Shown here: one piece after another, positions 24,150 through 34,134 of the stretch
Layout of the letters: each line of letters begins with the position of its first letter
How positions within the stretch are numbered: position 1 is the first letter of the stretch
DNA from: Halosolutus gelatinilyticus
GTDB taxonomy: Archaea > Halobacteriota > Halobacteria > Halobacteriales > Natrialbaceae
Length of the DNA: 64,000 bases
Direction of reading: 5' to 3'
NCBI RefSeq assembly: GCF_023028105.1
Contig: NZ_CP095491.1
Coordinates: 62,001-126,000, forward strand
Notes under the pieces: model-generated
Told to the model about the DNA's origin: nothing
The model's database searches: none
The model's input: the letters and a program-made list of their open reading frames with translations, nothing else
Translations under genes and position numbers: made by a program

Positions 24150-25619
24150 TTATTCTTTGCCGAACATCTGGCGCATCATCGGGTGCATCTCCATGAGCTG
24201 CTCCTCGGCGATCTCCTCGTACAGCTTGTACGTGATGGAGACGGCCAGCAGTAGCCCGGTTCCGCTGATAGACCCGATCGTGCCAAGCATGTTCGCCCAG
24301 ACGGCCAGCAGGCCGACGAGTGCGCCGCCGATGACGGTCACCTGCGGGATGTACCGCTCCATGACCTTCTCGATGACGCCGACGTTCTGGCGGAAGCCGG
24401 GGATCTGCATCCCGGAGTTTTGGATCTGCTTCGCCGTCGCTTCCGGGCCCATGTCCGTGGTTTCGACCCAGAAGATGGCGAAGACCGCTCCGCCGACGAT
24501 CATGAACGTCATGTCGATGCCGATTCGAGCCAGGACCATCCAGGTCGCCTGAGAGATGTCGCCGGTCCACCACATCCAGTCGCTCGGCGAGTAGATCGGG
24601 GCCAGGTAGTAGAAGAACCCGGAGACGGGTTGGGCCTGGCTGTTGTAAACGCCGAGCACATCGGGTATCCCGCCGTTGCCCAACTGGCTGTACATGATCT
24701 GGCCGATGAACTGGATGTTGGCCTGCAGCGCCCGCACGAGGATCATCGGCAGGACGCTCGCGTAGATGAGCTTCACGGGGAAGCGACCGCGAGCGCCCTT
24801 CACTCGGGCGTGACTCAACGGGATCTCGACGCGGACGGATTCCGCGTAGACGACGATCCCGAAGATCAGCAGGGTCGTCAGGAGCGCGATGAGTTGCCCT
24901 TCACCGAGCAAGATCGTGTGCAGCCCGTTTCCGGCGACGATCGAGCCGACCTGGACTTCTCCGACGATGATCTGATACCAGTTGTAGAAGAAGCCGGGCT
25001 CCGACGGCTGGACTAATCCGGTGACGAGTCGCTGGCTGACCCCGGCGATGATGAACAGACCGATCCCGCTGCCCACGCCCCACTTGCTGACGACCTCGTC
25101 CATGTAGAGGATGAGGATGCCGCCGATGAAGATCTGGACGAACATCAGGACCTGGACCCCCGTGTGATCGAGGTTGAGTCCGCCGAGCGCCAGCTGCTGC
25201 TGGGCAGGCAGGAAGCCGCCGCCGGCGAACACCATCGGAAGCGCCGTCAACGCCGTCATGACGATGACGAGCAGCTTCTGGAGGCCCTGGTAGAGGACCT
25301 GATCCCGCGGGTCGTCAGTGTCGAGTCCGAGCAGATTCGCACCACCCAGCAGCTGCAAGACAATGCTCGCGGTGACGATCGGCCCGATGCCGACCTGCAG
25401 CAGAGACCCCATCTCGCCGGCGAGGATCGCGCGGAACTCGCCGAAGAGGTCGCTTCCCTCCCCGGACAGCCCGAGCAGGGTGATGTTGGTCAGGAAAAAG
25501 TACAACATCAGGATGCCGGCCGTCCACGCCAGCTTGCGCTTGAAGGGGACGTGCCCCTCCGGACGGCGCACAGCGGGCATCCGCGTCAGGACCGGTTCAG
25601 CGGCTTCCTTCCATCCCAT
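24150..25619 (-). CDS. secY: Preprotein translocase subunit SecY
   Basis: A 489-residue core of the SecYEbeta channel. Ten spans are seen. The N-terminus has the family block PEGHVPFKRKLAWT; the plug and lateral-gate helices follow, and cytoplasmic loops carry IPLSHARVKG. It moves or inserts proteins across the membrane and works with ribosomes made from this same operon. It is the last gene of the merged S10-spc run, three bases after rpl15. Confidence 0.97.
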   Translation of the reverse strand: MGWKEAAEPVLTRMPAVRRPEGHVPFKRKLAWTAGILMLYFFLTNITLLGLSGEGSDLFGEFRAILAGEMGSLLQVGIGPIVTASIVLQLLGGANLLGLDTDDPRDQVLYQGLQKLLVIVMTALTALPMVFAGGGFLPAQQQLALGGLNLDHTGVQVLMFVQIFIGGILILYMDEVVSKWGVGSGIGLFIIAGVSQRLVTGLVQPSEPGFFYNWYQIIVGEVQVGSIVAGNGLHTILLGEGQLIALLTTLLIFGIVVYAESVRVEIPLSHARVKGARGRFPVKLIYASVLPMILVRALQANIQFIGQIMYSQLGNGGIPDVLGVYNSQAQPVSGFFYYLAPIYSPSDWMWWTGDISQATWMVLARIGIDMTFMIVGGAVFAIFWVETTDMGPEATAKQIQNSGMQIPGFRQNVGVIEKVMERYIPQVTVIGGALVGLLAVWANMLGTIGSISGTGLLLAVSITYKLYEEIAEEQLMEMHPMMRQMFGKE

Positions 25620-25622
25620 GTA

Positions 25623-26117
25623 TTACTCCTCGTCCTGTTCGGCGTCGTCGTCGGCGTCCGCCTTCGCGGCCTCTTGGGCGCGCTCCGAGACGATCGCCTC
25701 GCCGCCGGCGGCCTCGAGTTTCTCGCGGGCCGCGTCGGAGAAGGCGTCCGCCGTCACCTCGAGCGCGTTACGGACCTGGCCGGAGCCGAGGACCTTGACG
25801 ACGTCGACTTCGTGACCGTCTTCGACGACGTCACGGGCGTCGATCGCGTACCCGTCGCCGGTCTCTTCCGCGTCGTCCTCGGCGACGTAGAGGATGGCGT
25901 CTTCGTCGAGCTTCTGGACGTCGATCTCTGCGACCTCGGCGCGGATGTCCTGGGGGCGCTTGAAGCCGTGTTTCTTCCGCGGTTCGTAGTTGTGGAACTC
26001 GTGTTTGCTCCGCCCGGCGCGACCGCGTCCGCCGCGGTGGCCCGCACCACGTCGGTTCTTGTGGGTGCCACCGCCGTGGGTTCGCGATCCGCGCTGGCGT
26101 CGTTTTTTGCTCGTCAT
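25623..26117 (-). CDS. rpl15: Ribosomal protein uL15
   Basis: A 164-residue large-subunit protein. The N-terminus is the usual basic, Gly-rich tail that threads into 23S rRNA (GGGTHKNRRGAGHRGGRGRAG), shown here in short form only; the C-terminal part is a compact alpha/beta domain with an acidic end typical of halophiles. It is followed by secY after three bases. Confidence 0.97.
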   Translation of the reverse strand: MTSKKRRQRGSRTHGGGTHKNRRGAGHRGGRGRAGRSKHEFHNYEPRKKHGFKRPQDIRAEVAEIDVQKLDEDAILYVAEDDAEETGDGYAIDARDVVEDGHEVDVVKVLGSGQVRNALEVTADAFSDAAREKLEAAGGEAIVSERAQEAAKADADDDAEQDEE

Positions 26118-26120
26118 GGG

Positions 26121-26588
26121 TTATCGCATCGATTCTAGCAGGTCGTTAATCTGCTCAGTTGTATGCTTTCCGAGTTGTCCGCCCTCGACCGTCGGTTTCT
26201 TGATTCCGGCGTGTCCCCCGCGGGGCGGGTGAAGACGCAGCGTCGGGGACAGTCCCTCCTCGCGCAGCGTCGTCTCCTCGGCGAGCAGCGCCTCGGCGAG
26301 GTCGCCGAAGTCGTCGTACTCGGTATTCTCGGCGAGCCACTCCTCGTCGACGTCCGACTGCTTGCCCTCCAGGGGCTCGGCGCGCTTTGCGAGCACCGTC
26401 TCGAGGACGTCCGCGCTCGGTTCGCCGACGGCGACGTAGTCGTTGACCTTCGCGATCATCCCCTCGTACGCGTCCGTCTCGGGGACGAGCGCACAGTGGT
26501 TCACGCTGTGGATGTTGAGCATCTCCAGCGTGTCCTGGACTTTCCGCTGTCGGTTGACTTCGCCACGAACCTGCACGACTGCCTTCAT
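26121..26588 (-). CDS. rpl30: Ribosomal protein uL30
   Basis: A 155-residue archaeal L30, longer than the bacterial form of about 60 residues. It contains the ferredoxin-like core starting [13 protein letters not shown] and a C-terminal extension with [14 protein letters not shown]. It binds 23S and contacts 5S RNA. Its start overlaps the rps5 stop by four bases. Confidence 0.97.
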   Translation of the reverse strand: MKAVVQVRGEVNRQRKVQDTLEMLNIHSVNHCALVPETDAYEGMIAKVNDYVAVGEPSADVLETVLAKRAEPLEGKQSDVDEEWLAENTEYDDFGDLAEALLAEETTLREEGLSPTLRLHPPRGGHAGIKKPTVEGGQLGKHTTEQINDLLESMR

Positions 26589-27244
26589 TGATCAGCCACC
26601 TCCGGTTCCTCCGTCCGTCCGCGCGAGGCCGGATGTCGCGACTGCGAGGCGTTTTCGAGCGCGTTGAACGTCGCCTTCGCGAGGTTGACGGTCGTGCGGG
26701 TGTTGCCGTGGCTCTTGGTCCAGGCGTTCTCGATGCCCGCGAGCTCGATGACCGCGCGAACGGTGTCGCTGGCGGCCAGTCCCAGCCCCTCCGGGGCGGG
26801 AATGAGCTCGACCTCGACGGAGCCGGCCTTCCCCTTCGTGCGGCGGGTCAGCGAGTGGGCCCGATCGGATCGGTCCTCCCACGACCCCGACCCGCGCGGG
26901 ACCTGAATGATGTTCAGCTTCGCGATGCCGATCGCCTTCTGGATGGCGGAGCCGACCTGATCGTCGCGACCTTCGGCGTAGCCGACGTAGCCGTCGCGGT
27001 TGCCGACGGCGACGACGCAGCGGAACTTCACTCGCCGTCCGGAGTCGGTCATCCGCTGGACCATGTTGATGTCCAGCACCTCGTCGTCCAGTCCGGGGAG
27101 GAGCTGGTCGACGATTTCGGGCTCTTTCAGCGGAAGCCCCGAGTTGAGAGCGGCCTCCATCGTCTCGATGTCGCCCTCCTGGACCTTCCGGCCGAGGCGA
27201 GTGACGGGCTCCCATCCGTCGTCGTTGTAGTTGTTTCCACTCAT
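26585..27244 (-). CDS. rps5: Ribosomal protein uS5
   Basis: A 219-residue small-subunit protein acting near the mRNA entry and decoding site. It contains the double-stranded-RNA-binding-like N-domain ([14 protein letters not shown]) and the C-domain segment [16 protein letters not shown]. The N-terminal extension is archaeal. It overlaps rpl30 and rpl18 by four bases each, so translation is likely coupled along the run. Confidence 0.97.
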   Translation of the reverse strand: MSGNNYNDDGWEPVTRLGRKVQEGDIETMEAALNSGLPLKEPEIVDQLLPGLDDEVLDINMVQRMTDSGRRVKFRCVVAVGNRDGYVGYAEGRDDQVGSAIQKAIGIAKLNIIQVPRGSGSWEDRSDRAHSLTRRTKGKAGSVEVELIPAPEGLGLAASDTVRAVIELAGIENAWTKSHGNTRTTVNLAKATFNALENASQSRHPASRGRTEEPEVADQ

Positions 27245-27789
27245 TCGAGAATCGCCTCTCGTACTTCGTCGAAGTGTTCTGGTAGTTCGGTCGCGTCGAA
27301 CTCACCGCTGTACAGCGGCTCGTCTAACTGCTCGGCGTACTCGGCGATGTGTTCGCCGCGGGTACGCGACCAGTCCGCGAGCACGCTGTCGTTGTGCGGA
27401 ATCTCGAGTCCGGCGTCGATCGCACCTTCCTGGACGGCGAACACCTTGTTGCCGGGCGTCGCCGTGTTGAGGCCGATGTCGAGGACCGCTTCCTCGAGGC
27501 CGGCCTCGACGGCTCGCGTGCCGGCCAGCAGGCCGGTCAGGTAGGCCGCGGGGAGGTTCCCCGTCGGCGCTTCCCACCCGTACTCGGAGAGATCGTCCGA
27601 GTGGGCGCTTGCGAGTGTTTCATCGCCCTGAGGACCGGGAGTAACCAGCTGCGCCATAGTGTGCTTGTTGCTCTTGCGAGCGACGAGGCGTGGTTTGCCC
27701 GATTTCAGCAGGCGCAACCTCTGATGGTAGTCCGTCCGGACCTCACGGCGACGGCGCATCGGAACGTTGTATCGTGGTCCTGTCGCCAT
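27241..27789 (-). CDS. rpl18: Ribosomal protein uL18
   Basis: A 182-residue 5S-rRNA-binding protein of the central protuberance. The start [20 protein letters not shown] is the archaeal/eukaryotic L18 signature. A central beta-sheet with [16 protein letters not shown] contacts 5S RNA. Its start shares a base with the rpl19e stop and its stop overlaps rps5. Confidence 0.97.
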   Translation of the reverse strand: MATGPRYNVPMRRRREVRTDYHQRLRLLKSGKPRLVARKSNKHTMAQLVTPGPQGDETLASAHSDDLSEYGWEAPTGNLPAAYLTGLLAGTRAVEAGLEEAVLDIGLNTATPGNKVFAVQEGAIDAGLEIPHNDSVLADWSRTRGEHIAEYAEQLDEPLYSGEFDATELPEHFDEVREAILE

Positions 27790-28238
27790 TATTGGTCACC
27801 GTAATTGTCGTCGATGTAGTTCAACAGGTACCGGACGCTCCGGAACTCGCCGCCGCCAGCCTTCTTGTAGAGCTCGCGGTACTGTGTGGGCGTGAGTTCG
27901 CCCGTATCGCGGAGTTCGCGGAGTTTCCGGCGCTGTGCGCGAATCTTGTTCTGCCACTCCTCCTTCTCGTTCTGGCGTGCGCCCTTCTTGCCGCGGCGCT
28001 TGCCCGGCCCCTTCTGGTGGCCGTACGCGCGCTTCGCGTTGCGTTCGCGGGCGCGCCCCCGGGAGTTGCCCTGCGGTTCGTCCGCCTGGATGGTTCCCTG
28101 GGCGACGAGATCGCGGATCTCCTCGCGGGTGATCGCCTCGGCGATCTCCGACTGGGCGTCGGGGTCGAGCCAGACGCGATTCTCGCCGACGTCGAGGACG
28201 TCGGCGGCGAGTCGTTTCTGCGCGGAGAGATCAGTCAT
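27789..28238 (-). CDS. rpl19e: Ribosomal protein eL19
   Basis: A 149-residue protein found only in archaea and eukaryotes. It has an N-terminal globular part ([15 protein letters not shown]) and then a long basic helix rich in Arg, Lys and Gln, with [16 protein letters not shown]. It bridges 23S rRNA and sits near the SecY docking site. It overlaps rpl32e by eight bases. Confidence 0.97.
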   Translation of the reverse strand: MTDLSAQKRLAADVLDVGENRVWLDPDAQSEIAEAITREEIRDLVAQGTIQADEPQGNSRGRARERNAKRAYGHQKGPGKRRGKKGARQNEKEEWQNKIRAQRRKLRELRDTGELTPTQYRELYKKAGGGEFRSVRYLLNYIDDNYGDQ

Positions 28239-28950
28239 CGGACTCCACCTCGACTTCTTCGTAGGTCGGGTTCAGGACGCGGACGCCCTGTTCCTCGGCC
28301 TGTTCCTCGATCCGTTCGCGCTTGCGCGCACCGACCGCCGAGGCGATGCGAACCGCCTCGCGATCGCCGTCGACGCCCTCGAGGTCGTCGACGTTCTCGA
28401 CGTAGACCTCCTCGAAGCCGCTGGGGTGTTTGCCCCGAACGGACTCTGGCGTGCGGTAGCCGGCCTGGACCTTCGGACCCTTGCCCTTGATGCCGATCCG
28501 CTGCTTCGAGAGCCCACCGCGGGGTCGGCGCCAGGATTCGGGCGTCCGCTTTTTCTTGTGGTAGTCCTGTCGGTTGAACTGCGGCGTGCCCACGGTCCGA
28601 CGGCGGTTAAGCAGGCGCTCTTCCTCCTCGGAGAGTTCGGGCGTCTTCTCGGTCAGCCCGCGGGGCCGTAGTTCGGTTTCGACGTCTTCCGGTTCTTCCT
28701 CTTCGACGCCTTCGTCTTCGATCTCGGCCTCGGTCTCATCGGTGACTTCGAGGTCGCCGACGTCGGCCTTGATCCGGGCCGCGAGCGCGTTACCGATGCC
28801 CTCGGCCTCGGCCAGGTCGTCCTGGTCGGCCTCCTTGATGTCCTCGATCGACTCGAAGCCGGCCTCGCGCAGTGCTTCGGCTTTGCTCGCGCCGACGCCG
28901 CTGATGTCTTCGAGCTCCTGTGGCTCGTCGGATTGGTCTTCGTCTGCCAT
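28231..28950 (-). CDS. rpl32e: Ribosomal protein eL32 with helix-hairpin-helix extension
   Basis: A 239-residue protein. The C-terminal 140 residues are eL32 proper ([19 protein letters not shown]). The first 100 residues are the haloarchaeal extension: a helix-hairpin-helix pair ([18 protein letters not shown], then [12 protein letters not shown]) and an acidic stretch. Such an extension is known from the Haloarcula ribosome. The stop overlaps rpl19e. Confidence 0.96.
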   Translation of the reverse strand: MADEDQSDEPQELEDISGVGASKAEALREAGFESIEDIKEADQDDLAEAEGIGNALAARIKADVGDLEVTDETEAEIEDEGVEEEEPEDVETELRPRGLTEKTPELSEEEERLLNRRRTVGTPQFNRQDYHKKKRTPESWRRPRGGLSKQRIGIKGKGPKVQAGYRTPESVRGKHPSGFEEVYVENVDDLEGVDGDREAVRIASAVGARKRERIEEQAEEQGVRVLNPTYEEVEVESDD

Positions 28951-28953
28951 CTA

Positions 28954-29487
28954 TCAGGCACCTCCTGTGGCGGGTTTCTCGGTGATGTAGACCCCGTCCT
29001 GGAAGACGCGGGTGTCCTTGCCGCTGACGCGCGTCAGCTGCTCGATGTCCGCCGCCGTCTGCCCGACGTGGTCCTTGTTCGGGCCGGAGAGGACGAGTTC
29101 CTCGCCGTCGACGGCGACGTCGGTGTCACCGTGGATCGTCGTTCGTCGCGCTGCCTTCTCGCCGAGGAAGTTCTCGATGACGACGTCGTCGCTCTCTACG
29201 CGGACCTGCATCGGGAAGTGAGAGTAGAAGACTTCCATCTTGTACTCCCAGCCTTCGGTCACGCCGTGGAACGCGTTCTCGACGTGGCTCTCGAAGGTTC
29301 CGACGGTCGCGTTGGTCTTTGCGTCCTCGGACTCGCTTGCGATCACCACGGCGTCGTCTTCGACATCGACGCTCACGTCGGGGTACCAGAGACGCCGCGT
29401 AACGGCGCCTTCCGGTCCATCGACGGTCACGTCGAGATGGTCGACCTCGACGGATACGTTTTCGGGGATTTCCAGTTCGACTCGCAT
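28954..29487 (-). CDS. rpl6: Ribosomal protein uL6
   Basis: A 177-residue protein with two tandem L6 domains, starting MRVELEIPENVSVEVD, and a C-terminal domain with DKDHVGQTAADIEQLTRV-type archaeal signature, read here in part as NKDHVGQTAADIEQ. It binds near the sarcin-ricin loop and helps factor binding. It lies three bases before rpl32e. Confidence 0.96.
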   Translation of the reverse strand: MRVELEIPENVSVEVDHLDVTVDGPEGAVTRRLWYPDVSVDVEDDAVVIASESEDAKTNATVGTFESHVENAFHGVTEGWEYKMEVFYSHFPMQVRVESDDVVIENFLGEKAARRTTIHGDTDVAVDGEELVLSGPNKDHVGQTAADIEQLTRVSGKDTRVFQDGVYITEKPATGGA

Positions 29488-29489
29488 GG

Positions 29490-29882
29490 TTAGTAGACGT
29501 ATGCGATCACCTGGCCGCCGATCCCCTGCTCACGAGCCTCGTAGTGGCTCATGATGCCGCTGCTCGTCGTGACGACGAGCGCACCGAAGTCGCGAGCGGG
29601 GAGATAGCGCTTCTCCCACTTCTCGAACTCGTCGGCACCTGCGGCGTAGCGGGGCTTGACGGGGCCACACTCGTTGATCGCTCCTTTCAGTTCGACCTCG
29701 AACAGACCGGCCTTGCCGTCGTCGACGAACTCGAAGCCGTCGATGTACCCGCGGTCGTAGAAGACCTCGAGCACGCTGCCGATCTCGTTCGAGGCGGGCG
29801 CTACCTCGTGGGTCAGATGACCGACGCTCTCGGCGTTGTCGAGCCCCGAGAGCGCATTGCTGAGTGGATCGTTTCCGGTCAT
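29490..29882 (-). CDS. rps8: Ribosomal protein uS8
   Basis: A 130-residue small-subunit protein that binds helix 21 of 16S r[21 protein letters not shown] is the archaeal S8 start, and the C-terminus carries [17 protein letters not shown] with the conserved serine loop. The ATG at 29882 is chosen because the open frame above it is a shadow of rps14. It is one base from rps14 and two from rpl6. Confidence 0.97.
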   Translation of the reverse strand: MTGNDPLSNALSGLDNAESVGHLTHEVAPASNEIGSVLEVFYDRGYIDGFEFVDDGKAGLFEVELKGAINECGPVKPRYAAGADEFEKWEKRYLPARDFGALVVTTSSGIMSHYEAREQGIGGQVIAYVY

Positions 29883-29883
29883 A

Positions 29884-30066
29884 TTATCGGTACTTCTTGA
29901 ATCCCATGTCGCGGGCGATCTCGCGAAAGCACTGCCGGCAGAGGTTGATGTCGTACTTGCCGACGAGCCCCTGTTCGCGGCCGCAGCGCTGGCACTCCTC
30001 GATCTGGCCGGTGCGCTTTGCAGCGTGCTCGCCCGTGCGATCGTTTTCGGTTTCGCTTTCACTCAT
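29884..30066 (-). CDS. rps14: Ribosomal protein uS14 (zinc type)
   Basis: A 60-residue S14 with a zinc ribbon: CQRC near residue 25 and CRQC near residue 43, then [12 protein letters not shown] at the end. The first 20 residues are a hydrophilic acidic extension. It overlaps rpl5 by eight bases. Confidence 0.96.
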   Translation of the reverse strand: MSESETENDRTGEHAAKRTGQIEECQRCGREQGLVGKYDINLCRQCFREIARDMGFKKYR

Positions 30067-30595
30067 CTGTGGATTCCTCGACGGAGACGTCGAAGTTCGA
30101 TTCGAGGAACGCGATCGCGTCCTCGGGGGTCAGGCGGTGCCGCGACGGGATCGATCGGGTGGCCTTGTCGCGCTTGGCCACGCGGTAGCCCGGACGCACC
30201 AGGTTGACGGTGACGTCCAGCCCGTAGATCCCGACGTTCGGGTCGTACTCCTGGCTCGGGAAGTCGGTGTGTTCCTCGACGCCGAAGCTGAAGTTGCCCG
30301 TATCGTCGAACTGCGACGCGGAGAGTTCCGCGAGCGGCAGCGCCGTCTCGAGGAACTCGGAGGCGTCCTCGCCGCGGAGCGTGACCTTCGTCCCGATCGG
30401 GTCGCCCTGGCGGATGCCGAAGTCGGGTTCGGTCCGCTTCGCCTGGGTGCGGACGCTCTCCTGTTCGGTGATCTCCTCGATGATGTCCTCGGCGTGGCCG
30501 AGTTCGCGACCGCCGCGGCCGACGCCCATGTGGACGACGACTTTCTCGACGCAGGGTTTGCGCATCGCGTGGAAGTCGGCTTCAGCTTCCGACAT
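30059..30595 (-). CDS. rpl5: Ribosomal protein uL5
   Basis: A 178-residue 5S-rRNA-binding protein. It carries [16 protein letters not shown] near residue 20, the archaeal motif around [20 protein letters not shown], and an [12 protein letters not shown] segment toward the C-terminus. It shares a base with rps4e and overlaps rps14. Confidence 0.96.
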   Translation of the reverse strand: MSEAEADFHAMRKPCVEKVVVHMGVGRGGRELGHAEDIIEEITEQESVRTQAKRTEPDFGIRQGDPIGTKVTLRGEDASEFLETALPLAELSASQFDDTGNFSFGVEEHTDFPSQEYDPNVGIYGLDVTVNLVRPGYRVAKRDKATRSIPSRHRLTPEDAIAFLESNFDVSVEESTDE

Positions 30596-31296
30596 CAGTC
30601 GTCACCTCCTGTAAAGTTCTCGTCGATCACGACGACGTACTCCTCGACCGTCTCGAAGCCGCCGTCCTCGGTGGAAACGGTGACGGTGTTCGAGCCGCTA
30701 CCGGGCGTGACGTCGATCGCGTCGACCTCGCCGATCTTGCCGCCGTGGTTGCCACGGACGGCCGTCACGAGCGCGCCCTCCTCGTACGGGAAGTGGGCGA
30801 CGATCGACTTGTCCTCGTTGTCGATGACGATCGAGTCGTTCGCGCTGTACTCGCTGCCGTCCTCGACGATCACGTTCGTGCCGTCGTGGAGCGTCAGCTG
30901 CGTGTCCCCGCCGGGGACTTGCTGTTTGCCCTCGATCTTTCCGAGGCGGCTTCCGGCTGCGTCCTCGCCGACCTCGGTCAGCGAGAGCCGACCGCCCTCG
31001 TCGGGGAAGACGCGGTAGTACTCCTCGCGCGCGGGGAACGCGACGATGTCGAAGATCCCGATCGGTCGCTGTTCGTCGTTGATCGGGTCGCCGTTGACGA
31101 GGATCGCGTCCTCGCTCAGGGCGTATCGGGCTTCCTTCTTCGAGTCCACGTAGCCGAGCACGTCCCGCAGGAGGATGAGGAGGGGAACGCCCTCTTTACC
31201 GTGCGGGCCGGCGCCGGCCTTGACCGTGAACACGTCCGTCTTGCGCTCGACCGGCCAGGACTTCGGTACCGACAGTCGTTTCTGGTGTTTCGTCAT
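30595..31296 (-). CDS. rps4e: Ribosomal protein eS4
   Basis: A 233-residue archaeal/eukaryotic protein. [18 protein letters not shown] begins the family block, an S4-type RNA-binding domain follows, then a KOW-like segment near [10 protein letters not shown], and a C-terminal stretch of strands. It sits on the back of the small subunit. It overlaps rpl24 by four bases. Confidence 0.96.
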   Translation of the reverse strand: MTKHQKRLSVPKSWPVERKTDVFTVKAGAGPHGKEGVPLLILLRDVLGYVDSKKEARYALSEDAILVNGDPINDEQRPIGIFDIVAFPAREEYYRVFPDEGGRLSLTEVGEDAAGSRLGKIEGKQQVPGGDTQLTLHDGTNVIVEDGSEYSANDSIVIDNEDKSIVAHFPYEEGALVTAVRGNHGGKIGEVDAIDVTPGSGSNTVTVSTEDGGFETVEEYVVVIDENFTGGDD

Positions 31297-31649
31297 TCGC
31301 TATCACCTTCGAGGCGTGCCTCGCGACGCTCGTCCTCGAGGTCGAGGTCCGTAATGCGGACGTTCGACGGGTCGACCGGCCGCGGCACTTCTTCGCCGTC
31401 GGCCGTCTCGACCATCACGTCCTCGACGTGGATGACGCCGTCTTCGAGGATCGCGCGCATGACTTCGCCCTCTTCGCCGGCGTAGTCGCCGCGCATGACC
31501 TCGACCGTGTCGCCCGCATTGACGCGGGTGCGCCGAGTGTCGTACTCCTCGCGGAGCTCGTCGGACAGCGTCGCGTGGAGCTGCTTTTGCCGCTTGTGTA
31601 GCGGCGCACGCTCCGTCTGCGTTCGCTGTTTGTGTGGTTGCTTACTCAT
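31293..31649 (-). CDS. rpl24: Ribosomal protein uL24
   Basis: A 118-residue assembly-initiating protein. It has a KOW motif ([20 protein letters not shown]) preceded by [16 protein letters not shown], as in archaeal L24/L26e. The end is an acidic stretch. It is followed by rps4e with a four-base overlap. Confidence 0.96.
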   Translation of the reverse strand: MSKQPHKQRTQTERAPLHKRQKQLHATLSDELREEYDTRRTRVNAGDTVEVMRGDYAGEEGEVMRAILEDGVIHVEDVMVETADGEEVPRPVDPSNVRITDLDLEDERREARLEGDSE

Positions 31650-31653
31650 GGTT

Positions 31654-32052
31654 CTATACGATCATCGTCGCGGTGGACGCGATCGCACCGAAGCGCTCTG
31701 CGACTTCGCGGGCGATCGGCCCCTTGATCTCCGTGCCGCGGGGCTCCTCGTTCTCGTCGATGATGACGGCGGCGTTGTCCTCGAACTTCACGCGCGTCCC
31801 GTCCGGTCGGCGGATCGACTTCCGCTGGCGGACGACGACGGCCTCGAGGACCTGCCGGCGCATCTCGGGCGTCCCCTTCGTGACCGAGACGGTCACCTTA
31901 TCACCGAGTCCCGCCTTCGGCTGGCGGTTCTTGGTGCCGTGGTAGCCCGAGACGCTGATGATCTTCAGCTCGCGCGCGCCGGTGTTGTCGGCGCACGTAA
32001 CTAGCGACCCCTTTTTGAGGCCTTGCGTGACGTCGGCTTTCATCGCTTCCAT
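31654..32052 (-). CDS. rpl14: Ribosomal protein uL14
   Basis: A 132-residue beta-barrel protein of the subunit interface. The signature [14 protein letters not shown] and [13 protein letters not shown] are visible. The ATG at 32052 matches the family start ([10 protein letters not shown]); a GTG three bases earlier is also open. The start overlaps the rps17 stop as TGATG. Confidence 0.97.
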   Translation of the reverse strand: MEAMKADVTQGLKKGSLVTCADNTGARELKIISVSGYHGTKNRQPKAGLGDKVTVSVTKGTPEMRRQVLEAVVVRQRKSIRRPDGTRVKFEDNAAVIIDENEEPRGTEIKGPIAREVAERFGAIASTATMIV

Positions 32053-32489
32053 CACTGATCACCCTCGTCTGCACCTGCGGCGAGGTCCTCGGCGGAGAGC
32101 TCCGGCTCAGGCTCGGCCTGGCTCGTGAGCTCGGCGAGGTCCTCCGCGGTCGCTTCCTGGGTTACTTCGACGACCACGTGCGATTTCGTCTTCGACAGTG
32201 GTCGGGTCTCTGCGATCTTGACCGTGTCACCGACCGAGAGCGGCTCGAGCACGCCCGGCACGTGGGCCGGAATGCGCGAGCGTCGCTTCATGTAGCGGTC
32301 GTACTTCGGAACCGCTACGTCGTACTCTCGTTCGACGACTACGGTCTTCTCCATGTCCGTCGAGACGACCGTCCCTTCGAGGACTTGCCCTCGAACGGGA
32401 AGCTCGCCGTAGAACGGACACTTCTCGTAGTCGTATTCCTCCGGATTCTCTGGTTCCGGAGGGGTTTCAACGTCTAGTCCAATTGCCAT
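32052..32489 (-). CDS. rps17: Ribosomal protein uS17 with acidic tail
   Basis: A 145-residue protein. The OB-fold core ([20 protein letters not shown], ending near [15 protein letters not shown]) covers residues 30-112; the last 33 residues are an acidic Glu/Ala/Gln tail beyond the usual archaeal length. Its first 16 bases overlap the end of rnp1, so it must be translated from within the rnp1 coding region. Confidence 0.95.
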   Translation of the reverse strand: MAIGLDVETPPEPENPEEYDYEKCPFYGELPVRGQVLEGTVVSTDMEKTVVVEREYDVAVPKYDRYMKRRSRIPAHVPGVLEPLSVGDTVKIAETRPLSKTKSHVVVEVTQEATAEDLAELTSQAEPEPELSAEDLAAGADEGDQ

Positions 32490-32938
32490 GGTGAATCACC
32501 AGTCGTTTCGGTTCGTCGGGCGGGTCGTGAGAGCAGTCGCGATCCATCGACCGTAACGTAGGCCACGCCCTCGCCAGCTGCGCGGCGGTCCCCTTCGGGA
32601 TCGCCGCGATGGCTGCCGGCATCGCCGGCAGCCCGGTCCTCGTCGCCGGGATCGCCGGCGGCCGAGGGTTGAGTGTCGGCCAGTTTGGACGCGGTCCCCG
32701 ACTCCTTGGCGGAGTCAGCGGCGTCATCTGTGATCGCGAATTCGAACACCGAGCCCGATTTCGGCACCATGACGACCCGAGACTCGCCGTCGTCTCGAAC
32801 TTCGATCGAGAGCGTGTTCGTCGTCTCGATGACGACTCGCCCTTCGATACCCTCCCGCGAGGCGTCGTCACTCTCGACGACGCGGACGGGAAGTCCGTTG
32901 AGTTCGTGTCGCGGCAGCGTCTCGGGTGTCAGTGGCAT
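32474..32938 (-). CDS. rnp1: RNase P protein component 1 (Rpp29) with internal insertion
   Basis: A 154-residue subunit of the RNase P that trims tRNA 5' ends. The Sm-like beta-barrel is visible: [49 protein letters not shown], then a strand with [20 protein letters not shown]. Between the last two blocks lies about 45 extra residues rich in Gly, Ala, Asp and Arg, not expected in the family. The gene sits between rpl29 and rps17, its usual archaeal place. Confidence 0.93.
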   Translation of the reverse strand: MPLTPETLPRHELNGLPVRVVESDDASREGIEGRVVIETTNTLSIEVRDDGESRVVMVPKSGSVFEFAITDDAADSAKESGTASKLADTQPSAAGDPGDEDRAAGDAGSHRGDPEGDRRAAGEGVAYVTVDGSRLLSRPARRTETTGDSPWQLD

Positions 32939-32942
32939 GGTG

Positions 32943-33008
32943 TTATTCGTCGTCTTCGTCCAGGTCGCCTTCCTCACGGGCGTAGCCCGTTCGGATTCCG
33001 GATCTCAT
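32943..33008 (-). CDS. Possible 21-residue peptide overlapping the rpl29 stop
   Basis: An ATG overlapping the rpl29 stop (ATGA) opens a 21-codon frame that ends four bases before the rnp1 start. The peptide ends in [11 protein letters not shown]. That closely resembles the C-terminus of uL29 just upstream (REEGDLE), so this is either a tiny coupled peptide or a leftover duplicate of the L29 end. Translation is unproven. Confidence 0.35.
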   Translation of the reverse strand: MRSGIRTGYAREEGDLDEDDE

Positions 33009-33211
33009 TCGAGATCCCCCTCTTCTCGCTGGATCGTCTTGATCCGCGCGATCGTGCGACTCAGTTCGCCGATCCGACCCGGGTTCTCCGGGGCGCCACC
33101 GGCGGCGAGGACGGACTTCTGGTTCAGCAGCTCCGTCTCGAGCTCCTCGAGTTCCTCCTGCCGTTCGGCGGGGGTCATATCGCGGATCTCTTCGACGTGC
33201 AAGATTGCCAT
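33005..33211 (-). CDS. rpl29: Ribosomal protein uL29
   Basis: A 68-residue two-helix protein near the peptide exit tunnel, a docking area for SRP and Sec[21 protein letters not shown] is the start and [18 protein letters not shown] the second helix. The start overlaps the rps3 stop. The C-terminus REEGDLE is shorter than in some halophiles, which fits with the fragment found just downstream. Confidence 0.96.
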   Translation of the reverse strand: MAILHVEEIRDMTPAERQEELEELETELLNQKSVLAAGGAPENPGRIGELSRTIARIKTIQREEGDLE

Positions 33212-34134
33212 CAGTCGTCACCTCCCTCGTCGTCCTCTTCCATCTCGGCGACGAGCTCTTCGGCTTCGGCTTCGACGTCCTCCTCGAGTTCGTCGAGGTC
33301 CTCCTCGATCGGGGACTCGTCGGGGGTCTCGACGTCTTCCTCGTCGTCAGCGGCGACTTCTTCCTCGATGACCTCCTCGACGTCCTCCTCGTCGATCTCC
33401 GGCTCGACGGCGTCGTCGGCCGGGGCCTCGGCGCCTTCGTCGGCGGCCTCGGTCTCCTCGGGTTCACCCTCGAGGAGCTCCTCGACGCCTTCGGCCTCGT
33501 TGGCCTCGACGGCGTCGGGGACGAGTTCCTCGGGGTCGACGTCCTCCTGGATCTGGAAGTCGTCGGGCAATTCGGCGTTCGGCGGGATGATCTTCACCGT
33601 GACGCCGATCGTGCCGAGCTTCATGACGGCGACGCCCTGGCCCTCGTCGACGATCTCCTCGGCGGGTTCGCCGTTGTGCTTGATGTAGCCACGGTTGAAC
33701 TTCTCGACGCGCGAGCGGGCGCCGGTGACCTTTCCGGAGAGGACGATCTCGGCGCCGAGCGCGCCGGCGTCCATGATTCGGTCGATCGTCGTGTGCCCGG
33801 CCTTCCGGAAGTACCAGCCGCGCTCTAAGGCGTTCGCGAGCCGATCGGCGACGATCCGCGCGTTGAGGTCGGGTTCGTCGACTTCCTGGACGTCGATCTG
33901 GGGATCGTCCAGGTCGAACTTCTCCTCGAGCGCGCTCGTGACCTTCCGGATGTTCTCGCCGCCCTTGCCGATTACCATCCCGGGCTTCTCGGCCTTGAGG
34001 ACGATCTGGGTTCCCATCGGCGTCTTGGCGACCTCCATACCGCCGTAGCCCGCGCGGCCGAGCTCTTCGGCGAAGAACTCGTCGATCTGGGACCGCTGCA
34101 GGCCGTTTTCGATGAACTGGTGTTCGTCAGCCAT
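33211..34134 (-). CDS. rps3: Ribosomal protein uS3 with long acidic tail
   Basis: A 307-residue protein at the mRNA entry site. The KH domain with [21 protein letters not shown]-type GxxG loop (IGKGGENI) is in the first 60 residues, and the S3 C-domain reaches about 190 ([16 protein letters not shown] region). The remaining ~115 residues are almost entirely Glu, Asp, Ala and Val, a halophile-style extension. The start overlaps rpl22. Confidence 0.96.
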   Translation of the reverse strand: MADEHQFIENGLQRSQIDEFFAEELGRAGYGGMEVAKTPMGTQIVLKAEKPGMVIGKGGENIRKVTSALEEKFDLDDPQIDVQEVDEPDLNARIVADRLANALERGWYFRKAGHTTIDRIMDAGALGAEIVLSGKVTGARSRVEKFNRGYIKHNGEPAEEIVDEGQGVAVMKLGTIGVTVKIIPPNAELPDDFQIQEDVDPEELVPDAVEANEAEGVEELLEGEPEETEAADEGAEAPADDAVEPEIDEEDVEEVIEEEVAADDEEDVETPDESPIEEDLDELEEDVEAEAEELVAEMEEDDEGGDD

